Below are positions 30,669 to 37,485 of a stretch of DNA of 37,485 nt, in pieces. The notes under the pieces are model-generated. The model made no database searches and was not told where the DNA came from. It saw nothing but the letters and a program-made list of their open reading frames with translations. Numbering within the stretch: position 1 is the first letter of the stretch; each line of letters starts with the position of its first letter. The stretch comes from Actinomycetes bacterium. Its GTDB lineage: Bacteria; Actinomycetota; Coriobacteriia; Coriobacteriales; JAEZZM01. Where the stretch lies: the NCBI GenBank assembly GCA_023418575.1, contig JAEZZM010000039.1, positions 1 to 37,485 of the forward strand, written 5' to 3'. The translations under genes were made by a program, and so were the position numbers.

Positions 30669-32255
30669 GTGAGCCTTACACAAACATCGTCAGGCGGATC
30701 TCGCCTGGCATACGCATTAAGAAATATAGGTACTGCCTGGGTAGGACTTGTGTGCTATATGATTGCAAATATGGTCACCAGGGCGGTCTTTGCACGCACT
30801 CTAGGTCAAGACTATCTGGGTGTTCAAGGTCTTTTTACCTCAGTACTTACTATTTTGTCTTTAGCAGAATTAGGTGTAGGATCTGCTATAACCTTTGCTC
30901 TATATGAGCCTATAGCCAAGCGTGATGAGTATAAAATTAGAGCCTTGATGCAGCTTTTTAAACGTGCGTACATCAGCATTGGTATGATAGTAATTTTTTT
31001 GGGAGCACTGCTTACGCCCTTTGTACATCTTACTATTAAAGAAATACCAGCACTTTTTACGCTTTCAGAATTAAGACTTTATTTCTTTTTGTTTGTACTA
31101 AATACGGGCATTTCCTACTTCTTTTCCTATAAAGCAGCCTTAATCACGGCAAATCAACGTGAATATGTGGTGAGTTTTATCACCTATCTCTTTTTAGCTT
31201 TGATGTGTGTGCTGCAAGCTGCGGTTTTAATTTTTACTCATAATTACATCCTCTTTTTAGCGGTCATGATTGCAAGCACCTTCTTGCAAAATTTGGTGAT
31301 CTCAAATCTTGCTAATCGCAGCTATCCTTTTCTAAAAGAGCCCTTTAAGGAGAAGCTTGGTGAGGCAATTGGTCATGAGAGTTTATCTGCAATTAAGAAA
31401 AATGTGCTTGCTTTAGTTATGCATCGCATAGGCGGTATAGCCACTCGTCCCCTTACTTCAATCTTTATCTCAAATTTTGTAGGACTGGCCCAGGCAGGTT
31501 TTTATGCCAACTATGTTTTGGTTGAATCAGCGATAGAAAATATTTTTGATAAGCTTTTCAACGCTATTATCGCCAGCCTGGGAAATTTGGTAGTTTTGGA
31601 AGGATCTGAGCGCAGCTTCCAGGTTTTTAAGACCACCTTTTTTATCAATGCCCTGTGCTATAGCGTTGCCTGCGGAGGTTTTTTGTGCTCAGTTAATGCC
31701 TTTATCCCCATTTGGGTAGGCCCAGAATATCTCTTCTCAGTATCTTCGGTTTTTTGGATAGGTCTGGGGATTTATGTTTATGGCATGCGCTGTACGGTCA
31801 TGAGCTTTACTTCTGCCTATGGCCTTTATTGGCAGACACGCTATAAGCCGCTTGCTGAGTTTTTACTGTTTATAGCTATGGGAATTCCCTTAATTAAACT
31901 CTATGGACTCAACGGAATTTTGTTTACGGGAGTCTTTATTAAGGTGGCGATAAGTACCAGCATTGAAGGTTATGCCTTATTTAAGCATGGCTTAAAACAA
32001 CCTTTCACGCATTATCTTTTAGCATATGTGCGCTATGCTTTAGCAAGTAGCGTCCTTATTGGATTAAGCCTTATCTTATGCAGGCTCCTTGATTTAAGCG
32101 GAGTTTCAGCTTTTGTGGTCTATGCCCTTATAGGTGCTAGTATCCCTAGCCTTGGTCACATACTAATTTTTTGGAAATCTGAGGCTTGCATAGAGAGTCG
32201 TGCTATTCTTATGCGTATCTTTTCTGCGCTCAAGCGCAGGCTTGTGGGAGCTTAA
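30669..32255 (+). CDS. Wzx-type polysaccharide flippase
   Basis: 528 residues from GTG 30669, with AAAGGAG at 30651-30657 eleven bases upstream; an in-frame ATG at 30633 follows a TACAAT element by two bases and is an alternative only if the mRNA is leaderless. About 12-14 membrane segments follow the order of MATE/Wzx flippases: ALRNIGTAWVGLVCYM at the start, TRAVFARTLGQDYLGVQGLFTSVL, then ELGVGSAITFALYEPIAKRDE. Wzx turns the finished lipid-linked repeat unit to the outer face, where Wzy polymerises it. It is not in the same operon as Wzy here (an opposite-strand licD lies between), yet the region reads as one functional locus. Confidence 0.88.
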   Translation: MSLTQTSSGGSRLAYALRNIGTAWVGLVCYMIANMVTRAVFARTLGQDYLGVQGLFTSVLTILSLAELGVGSAITFALYEPIAKRDEYKIRALMQLFKRAYISIGMIVIFLGALLTPFVHLTIKEIPALFTLSELRLYFFLFVLNTGISYFFSYKAALITANQREYVVSFITYLFLALMCVLQAAVLIFTHNYILFLAVMIASTFLQNLVISNLANRSYPFLKEPFKEKLGEAIGHESLSAIKKNVLALVMHRIGGIATRPLTSIFISNFVGLAQAGFYANYVLVESAIENIFDKLFNAIIASLGNLVVLEGSERSFQVFKTTFFINALCYSVACGGFLCSVNAFIPIWVGPEYLFSVSSVFWIGLGIYVYGMRCTVMSFTSAYGLYWQTRYKPLAEFLLFIAMGIPLIKLYGLNGILFTGVFIKVAISTSIEGYALFKHGLKQPFTHYLLAYVRYALASSVLIGLSLILCRLLDLSGVSAFVVYALIGASIPSLGHILIFWKSEACIESRAILMRIFSALKRRLVGA

Positions 32256-32330
32256 GAATACAGGGGCCCATACAGGCTTTTAGAGTTTTTAGTTTTAGAT
32301 ACTGTTAGTTGCTTAGATAGTGGTGGGTAG

Positions 32331-34172
32331 ATGCATCCATTAAGTGCTAAATCATTTTATAAAGCTTGGTTTAAAAAGATGCCCAAACTTATGCTCTTTG
32401 GTGTTGTCTTTACCTTTATTGTGCACTATTGCCTAGTTCCCGCTGCTAAATTTGTTGCCAGTTTTATCTTTGGACTGTTAAAGGTTAACCACTTAAGCAA
32501 TGATAACTTTAAGCAGGTGCTCTCTCAGCCCAGCGTGCTCATTGTAGCTCTCATATTTATGTTTATGGTGGGTTTACTCTTGCTCTTTGAGCTTTATGTT
32601 TATATTAGGCTTAGCTGGCTTGAACCAAATAGTCCCCATCAGGGAGGGCGCCTTACTATGTTAGAGCGCCTGCGTTCAGATTTTAAACCGCTTTTAAGAC
32701 CCGCTTTTATAGTATATGGACCTTTAGCTCTTATTATTTTAGGTCTTTTTGGCTCTGGTTTTTCATCAACTATAACGAGCTCTTTTAAAGTGCCCGAATT
32801 TATTCTATCAACCATTTATGCAACACCACGCTATGCGCTCATTTATTTCATTGTGCTCTTACTAGGAGCAGCCTTTTTGCTGCGCTCTTGTTTTTGGGTG
32901 CATGGTTTAACCATAGGACATATGGGGCCTTATCGTGCGTTTAAGCAAAGCATAAGGCTTACGCGCTTTAGATGGCTCTATATTTTGTGGCTGTTTATAA
33001 AGGGGGCTCTGCTCATACTTCCCTTAGTAGCAGTGATTTATTTTGTCTTTGTTGGTGGAGCTTTGTGCTTGGGCTTTGTTTTAGAAAAAAGCCTGTCTTT
33101 ATCGGGACAAGTTATAACGGCGGTTATTGGATCTTCTCGCCTCGCCTTTTTCTTAAGCGCTATTGTGTATAGAGCAGCTAGTGCGCTGTGGCTGGGTAGG
33201 ATGTATGAGTTTATGGGAGGCTATGTAGACCATGTTGTGGCAGATCCCATTCCTCTTGCTCAGCGTAGTAGGAGTATAAGGTTGCAAGATAAAATTAGCC
33301 GTCATCCCGCCTTTATCACCGCTTTTTCTGCTTTTGTTATTGCTATATTTGTTTTGCAGTGGTTAGCAATTTATGCCAATTTGCGCTATGATGCCCTTCC
33401 TCTTAATTTGCAGCGCCCTGTGTTAATTACTGCTCATAGAGGCAGTTCAACAGAGGCTCCCGAGAACACCCTAGCCTCTCTTAGCAAGGCAATGGAAAAT
33501 AAAGCAGATATGGCTGAGGTTGACGTTCAGCTGACTAAAGATGGCCGTGTAGTGCTCTTTCATGATGATGATTTGCGTAGAATTTGCTCTCAACCAGGAA
33601 AGATTGCAGACTATAGTTTTGATGAGCTGCAAAGCTTTGATGCGGGCTCACATTTTGATCCAAGCTATTCTTCTGAGCGTATCCCCAGTTTGGAGCAGGC
33701 TTTAGATTTATGTGGCTCCAAGCTTAAGCTCAATATAGAGTTGAAGCCTCATGACGGCAATGAAGAGGCTTTGGCACAGGCAGTCTTTGAAATATTAAAA
33801 GATAAAGATCTGCTCTATGATGTCGATATAACATCACTCAATAAAACGATTCTTAAAAAAATGGATGAGCTAGATCCTTATCTGGAGCTAGGATACATCT
33901 TGGCTGTAGCTGTGGGAAAGTTTGATGCTGATCCTTATATAGACTTTTATTCAATTGAAGCAAGTTTTGCAAATAGCGCAAATATTGCAAAGATCCACCT
34001 GCAAGGTAAGACTATTGCGGTTTGGACCGTCAACAATGAGCGAGAGATTAAAGAAATGCGCGATAAGCAGGTGGATAATATCATCACCGATGACCCCTTG
34101 CTAGCACGTAGGGTTTTAAGTGAAAACCCCTTTGAGCAGACTCTATTGCAGTTGCTACTTTCCAGCAGATAA
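32331..34172 (+). CDS. Membrane-anchored glycerophosphodiester phosphodiesterase
   Basis: 613 residues; ATG with GGTGG upstream. The N-terminal half (about 1-350) has six to eight membrane segments of the kind fused to GDPD enzymes in Gram-positive bacteria. The catalytic half starts at about residue 362: ITAHRGSSTEAPENT (His369, Arg370), MAEVDVQLTKDGRVV (Glu396, Asp398), and LFHDDDLRR (His411), then LNIELKPH and IITDDPLLA of the barrel. It hydrolyses glycerophosphodiesters to glycerol-3-phosphate and an alcohol, with calcium or magnesium. Facing a glycan or teichoic-type polymer, it could recycle glycerophosphate from lipids or polymer, but this is inference. It is 75 bases behind wzx and converges with the CapA gene with seven bases between stops. 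Confidence 0.9.
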   Translation: MHPLSAKSFYKAWFKKMPKLMLFGVVFTFIVHYCLVPAAKFVASFIFGLLKVNHLSNDNFKQVLSQPSVLIVALIFMFMVGLLLLFELYVYIRLSWLEPNSPHQGGRLTMLERLRSDFKPLLRPAFIVYGPLALIILGLFGSGFSSTITSSFKVPEFILSTIYATPRYALIYFIVLLLGAAFLLRSCFWVHGLTIGHMGPYRAFKQSIRLTRFRWLYILWLFIKGALLILPLVAVIYFVFVGGALCLGFVLEKSLSLSGQVITAVIGSSRLAFFLSAIVYRAASALWLGRMYEFMGGYVDHVVADPIPLAQRSRSIRLQDKISRHPAFITAFSAFVIAIFVLQWLAIYANLRYDALPLNLQRPVLITAHRGSSTEAPENTLASLSKAMENKADMAEVDVQLTKDGRVVLFHDDDLRRICSQPGKIADYSFDELQSFDAGSHFDPSYSSERIPSLEQALDLCGSKLKLNIELKPHDGNEEALAQAVFEILKDKDLLYDVDITSLNKTILKKMDELDPYLELGYILAVAVGKFDADPYIDFYSIEASFANSANIAKIHLQGKTIAVWTVNNEREIKEMRDKQVDNIITDDPLLARRVLSENPFEQTLLQLLLSSR

Positions 34173-34179
34173 GAGTGGT

Positions 34180-35526
34180 CTAAGAGCCGCTAATCTGCCC
34201 GACCTTATCGCCCCCAAAAGTAATACTTGTGTTAAAGGCTGAACTTAAAGTATTAAGACGCTTTAGAATTTCTTGAGACCTTGTTGGATCAGGAATACTT
34301 ACTATGGCACCTGGCTTTATCAATATGGGTAAAAGGCGAGCGGCGCTAAGCTCATGTTGCTCGTTAAATTCCAGCTCGCAAATGACTGATTCATCAGCCT
34401 TACTGTGATAAATATCAAAAAGAAAATCTCCCAAAGAATAGGCTATCAGCTTTCCTTTATATAACTCAAATCCTTGTAAAACATGGGGATGAGCGCAAAG
34501 CAGAGCGTCGGCCCCTGCCTCAATGCACTGGTGTGCAAAACTTACTTGTTGCGCACTGGGTTTATCGGCATACTCTGTTCCCCAGTGTATGGAGACCAAG
34601 ACTACATCATGTTCAGCTTTAAGGCTTTTAATGGCCTGCAAGACTGCTTTGGGCTGGGTTCTGCCAGGAGCTATACCAGCTTTGTTACTGCTTGCAGCAT
34701 AGCCACCGGGGATAATATTTGATACGGCAAGGTAGGCAATGTTATGACCCTTTATCTCGCTGGTAGCAGGTTTCATAGCTTCCTGTAAATTGCGCCCTGC
34801 GCCTGTATACGCAATACCTGCGGCATCTAAATTTTCAAGGGTGGCGATAAGACCTTCGCTTCCTCCATCCATAAGGTGGTTATTAGCTAAACTGACCATA
34901 TCAATTCCAGCATCTTTTATGATGTCTTTGGCTTTGGGATGCCCAATGAGGACGATTTTTTCGGGTACTTGAGCATTTTCGTTCTTAGTGCCGTTTTTGC
35001 TGCTTGCCCTAGTTTGGGCGCCAGTCCCCGCTTGAGCATCTTGCTCCTCTTTCTTTTTTGGAGGAGCTGGAGCTGTGTACTTCCACAAGGGATTTTCAAG
35101 GTTGGCTATGGTAAGATCAGCATCTCTTAAGAGTTCCTTTACTTGGCTTAAGTGCTTATCGCCCTTACCTTGTTCTATATTCAGTCCAATGTTTCTGGAA
35201 AACATCATGTCGCCCACAACACGTATGCGCAGCACTTCTGTTTGCTTCTCAGCAGAGATTTCTTGATTTTGATCTTCAGTTTTTGCCATACGGTCACTGA
35301 CGGTGGGGGCATTAAAAGAGCTAGAGCTGCTTGAGGCTAAGTTTTGAGACTCTTGATTTGAAGATGAAGGTATTCCATTTAAAACACCAGATGTAAATAG
35401 AATAAAAAGCCCAGACGCGCACAAAGCAAGTATCAGTAAGGTGCACAGGGCATACAGACAGCCCTTATTCTTAGTTTGCCGCCTGCGAGCAGTTCCTTTA
35501 TATGTAGCAGCTTTTTTCACAGTCAT
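34180..35526 (-). CDS. CapA/PgsA-family protein (metallophosphatase fold)
   Basis: 448 residues, minus strand. A short basic tail, one membrane anchor (about 21-45) and a Ser/Asn-rich stretch place the domain outside the cell. Family blocks: RIRVVGDMMFSRNIG, LTIANLENPL, MVSLANNHLMDGGSEG, VLVSIHWGTEY and ALLCAHPHVLQGFELYKGKL followed by YSLGDFLFD. These match CapA, the capsule or poly-gamma-glutamate-associated family with a calcineurin-like metal site (Asp, Asn and His residues in these blocks). A Lys/Gln/Ala-rich insert of about 35 residues lies between ENPLWKYTAPAPP and IVLIGHP. Its exact activity is not settled for the family. No PgsB/C genes are present, so poly-glutamate synthesis is not indicated. 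It is divergent from the amino-acid transporter. Confidence 0.9.
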   Translation of the reverse strand: MTVKKAATYKGTARRRQTKNKGCLYALCTLLILALCASGLFILFTSGVLNGIPSSSNQESQNLASSSSSSFNAPTVSDRMAKTEDQNQEISAEKQTEVLRIRVVGDMMFSRNIGLNIEQGKGDKHLSQVKELLRDADLTIANLENPLWKYTAPAPPKKKEEQDAQAGTGAQTRASSKNGTKNENAQVPEKIVLIGHPKAKDIIKDAGIDMVSLANNHLMDGGSEGLIATLENLDAAGIAYTGAGRNLQEAMKPATSEIKGHNIAYLAVSNIIPGGYAASSNKAGIAPGRTQPKAVLQAIKSLKAEHDVVLVSIHWGTEYADKPSAQQVSFAHQCIEAGADALLCAHPHVLQGFELYKGKLIAYSLGDFLFDIYHSKADESVICELEFNEQHELSAARLLPILIKPGAIVSIPDPTRSQEILKRLNTLSSAFNTSITFGGDKVGQISGS

Positions 35527-35583
35527 TCATCCTTTAGAGTGAGAGCGCTAGAGCATCACAGCTTATTAGTGGCTTAGCTAACA

Positions 35584-35653
35584 GCACTCAAGTATAGGCA
35601 CTCAAGTATCAGCGCTCGAGTATGGGTACTCAAGTAAAAGCACTCAAGTAAAA
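35584..35653. repeat. Five 14-bp tandem repeats between capA-like and transporter genes
   Basis: Five abutting 14-base units starting at 35584, 35598, 35612, 35626 and 35640 share the core CTCAAGTA (unit 3 has CTCGAGTA). The unit shape is GYRCTCRAGTAWRR. Confidence 0.85.
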
Positions 35654-35745
35654 GTCTGAGTTTTAATGCTTAGCTGTAATCATACGCTATAGTGAGCACT
35701 TTTATCGCCGTAAAATTTGGCTTGTGCTATTATTTTGGGGCAAGA

Positions 35746-35777
35746 GTAGTCGGCATCTCCAAGACCATGCCGTCTAC
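35746..35777 (+). promoter_or_regulatory. Inverted repeat in the transporter leader
   Basis: GTAGTCGGCAT (35746-35756) pairs with ATGCCGTCTAC (35767-35777) except for one mismatch, with a 10-base loop, 31 bases before the ATG. It could be an RNA hairpin or an operator. Confidence 0.45.
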
Positions 35778-35808
35778 CAGGGATTTGTTTATTTAGAAAG
35801 GGATAATC

Positions 35809-37095
35809 ATGTCAAATAAAGACATGGAAATCCAAGCTTCAGCTCAGACTGATGACAAAGTCACAGGAAAGCCTGGTTTTAGCTTTGATTTTACATGGGC
35901 CATTTCGCTTTTTGGTACCGCTGTTGGAGCAGGTATTCTCTTCCTTCCCATTAATGCTGGTGCCCATGGTCTTTGGCCCTTACTTGTTGTGACCATTCTT
36001 ATTGGTCCTATGACCTATCTCTCACATAGAGGTCTTTCACACTTTGTGTGCGAATCTCCCAAAAAAGGTGAGGATATTACTAAGGTTGCTGTAGATTACT
36101 TTGGTGGTGGAGTTGGTAAGTTTATTACCATCTTATACTTCTTAGCAATTTATCCTATTGTTCTTATTTATGCGGTAAGTATCACTAATACCGTGGATTC
36201 TCTTATTGTGAATCAGCTTGGAGGTCCACATATTCCACGCGCGCTGCTTTCATTTATCCTGCTTGCTCTTATGATGGCAGTTATGATTAAAGGCCAGCGC
36301 TTAATGCTTATTGTTACACAGGCGTTGGTGTATCCGCTTATTATTGCGCTCTTTGTGATTTCCATTTACCTCATTCCTCACTGGCAGCATATGACCTTAG
36401 GTCCTGTACCTGCAGTGGGCGACTTTCTTAAATATGTTTGGATCATCATTCCTGTTTTAATTTTTGCCTTCAACCATTCTCCTGCAATCTCACAGTTTTC
36501 ACTTTCTATGCAGCGCACCTATGGCGATAAGGCCGGAGCAGCTGCTTCTAGATCACTGGTATATACCGCAATTATGTTGGTAGCCTTTACCATGTTCTTT
36601 GTTTGGTCTTGTGTATTTACCTTGGGTGCATCTGGTCTTGCAGAGGCTCGTGCTCAAAACCTGCCAATCTTGTCATATCTGGCTAATGTATTTAGCCAAC
36701 CAGGCATTTCATACGCTGGTCCACTGATTGCCATTACCGCTATTGTTTCTTCCTTCTTTGGTCACTATATGGGTACAGAGGAAGGCGCAGTTGGTATTGT
36801 TCGTGAGCTTTCCCCAAGCTTTTACGATAAAAACGGTGAGAAGAAGATCAAGGCATTTGTTGCAGGCTTTATCTTTATTACAGGCTGGATTGTGGCCATA
36901 ATTAATCCATCAATTTTGAGTCTTATTGAAACTCTTTCTGGTCCAGTTATTGCCGCTATTTTGTATCTCATGCCCATGTATGCTATTTACAAGATTCCAG
37001 CACTACAACGTTTCCGTGGCCGTCCCACCAACATATTTGTTATTATCATGGGTCTGGTTGCCATTGCAGCTTTGTTCTATAACATGGTTGCTTAA
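35809..37095 (+). CDS. HAAAP-family amino acid (serine/threonine or aromatic) transporter
   Basis: 428 residues; ATG with AAAGGGA at 35797-35803. About 11 membrane segments in the order of the hydroxy/aromatic amino acid permease family (SdaC, TdcC, YhaO, Mtr): WAISLFGTAVGAGILFLPI at the start is the family signature, with GPMTYLSHRGLSHFV after it and ITAIVSSFFGHYMGTEEG in the middle. Such proteins import amino acids with protons across the cytoplasmic membrane. The closest features (SdaC/YhaO style) favour serine or threonine, without proof. It has its own leader with an inverted repeat and ends at a strong terminator, so it is monocistronic. Confidence 0.9.
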   Translation: MSNKDMEIQASAQTDDKVTGKPGFSFDFTWAISLFGTAVGAGILFLPINAGAHGLWPLLVVTILIGPMTYLSHRGLSHFVCESPKKGEDITKVAVDYFGGGVGKFITILYFLAIYPIVLIYAVSITNTVDSLIVNQLGGPHIPRALLSFILLALMMAVMIKGQRLMLIVTQALVYPLIIALFVISIYLIPHWQHMTLGPVPAVGDFLKYVWIIIPVLIFAFNHSPAISQFSLSMQRTYGDKAGAAASRSLVYTAIMLVAFTMFFVWSCVFTLGASGLAEARAQNLPILSYLANVFSQPGISYAGPLIAITAIVSSFFGHYMGTEEGAVGIVRELSPSFYDKNGEKKIKAFVAGFIFITGWIVAIINPSILSLIETLSGPVIAAILYLMPMYAIYKIPALQRFRGRPTNIFVIIMGLVAIAALFYNMVA

Positions 37096-37170
37096 AAGAT
37101 CAGCCCTAAGCTTTGTGCCCAGGAACAAACTTGGGTATTAAGCTTTTAACATCTAAGGTCTTGGATAGCT

Positions 37171-37212
37171 AATCCCACCTAAAGCCTTAAGCGCCTTAGG
37201 TGGGATTTTTTA
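37171..37212 (+). terminator. Rho-independent terminator after the transporter
   Basis: AATCCCACCTAA (37171-37182) pairs perfectly with TTAGGTGGGATT (37196-37207), followed by TTTTTA. Confidence 0.93.
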
Positions 37213-37221
37213 TAGCCTATT

Positions 37222-37247
37222 TCTGACGTAAAAATCTGACGTAAAAA
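37222..37247. repeat. Perfect 13-bp tandem duplication
   Basis: TCTGACGTAAAAA occurs twice head to tail just after the terminator, followed by a partial third copy (TCT). Confidence 0.9.
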
Positions 37248-37485
37248 TCTTAAAAAATCTTTGAGGGGGCTTGGAGCGCTTTTGTCTATAAGCCTACATG
37301 ATTTTCCATGATAAGCAGCCCATCTAGGCTCTTTTATAGTTTATGAGAGGTTAAATAGGGAATAACAATAGGTATTATTCTTTTTACATGTATCTATGTG
37401 TATTTGTGTGCACATGCATACTTACAAACTGGGCGATATATATGCAGTTCTGCAGCCCATATGCGTCTAAGTTGTTTGAGATATA

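Larger units (their letters stand above)
37096..37485. other. Right-end intergenic region
   Basis: 390 bases after the transporter with no gene. It holds the transporter terminator and a perfect 13-bp tandem duplication; the last 230 bases show nothing I can interpret. Confidence 0.65.

Noticed and set aside
34165..34197. GCAGAT/ATCTGC repeat as terminator between the GDPD and CapA genes
   Set aside because: Six-base arms with a 22-base loop and no T-run; likely chance.
35584..35653. CRISPR array
   Set aside because: Units are 14 bp and abut without spacers; no cas genes are present.
1806..37095. Reassignment of TGA to an amino acid
   Set aside because: All conserved proteins are full length without any in-frame TGA, so there is no positive sign of recoding, only avoidance as a stop.

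Overview
The window (about 43% GC by eye) looks like a chromosomal segment of a Gram-positive bacterium. The signs are a class B sortase, LicD-type phosphotransferases, a TagD-type cytidylyltransferase, strong AGGAGG-like ribosome binding sites and frequent GTG/TTG starts. The gene mix would suit a low-GC member of the Coriobacteriia (Atopobium-like), but this lineage is an inference and cannot be settled without a search. I support 26 complete protein genes and one partial gene. There are no rRNA or tRNA genes, no CRISPR array and no insertion sequence. All 26 complete genes end in TAA (18) or TAG (8), none in TGA.

Left part (1-16544), mostly housekeeping and stress genes: a truncated ccdA (minus strand), a HemN/HutW-like radical SAM protein, an NCS2 nucleobase permease, YqeY, a YihY/BrkB membrane protein (minus), a class B sortase followed by a KdpD-like protein whose catalytic motifs look lost, YigZ, an M20 metallopeptidase, an FKBP/SlyD-like prolyl isomerase (minus), a catalase behind a Fur/PerR-like box, and a Kup potassium transporter with an acidic tail.

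Right part (16624-35526), a cell-surface glycan region: an MBOAT/AlgI acyltransferase with its AlgX/DHHW-like partner; then LicD, a class V aminotransferase, a cytidylyltransferase fused to a degenerate Gfo/Idh/MocA domain, a GT2, a tRNA-guanine transglycosylase, a GT4, a Wzy-type polymerase and a Wzz-like protein with a P-loop-less kinase-like tail. After a strong terminator come a second licD (minus), a Wzx flippase, a membrane-anchored glycerophosphodiester phosphodiesterase and a CapA-family protein (minus). A HAAAP amino-acid transporter and its terminator close the window.

Working model (inference): Wzx, Wzy and the Wzz-like protein export and polymerise a surface glycan. The aminotransferase and the cytidylyltransferase make a CDP-activated, amine-bearing group that LicD proteins attach as a phosphodiester. 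MBOAT plus AlgX/DHHW would O-acylate the glycan. No initiating sugar-phosphate transferase lies in the window. Three proteins (KdpD-like, the fused oxidoreductase half, the Wzz tail) keep a fold but appear to have lost catalytic motifs. Spacers and disordered linkers repeatedly carry short tandem duplications of 12-15 bp.
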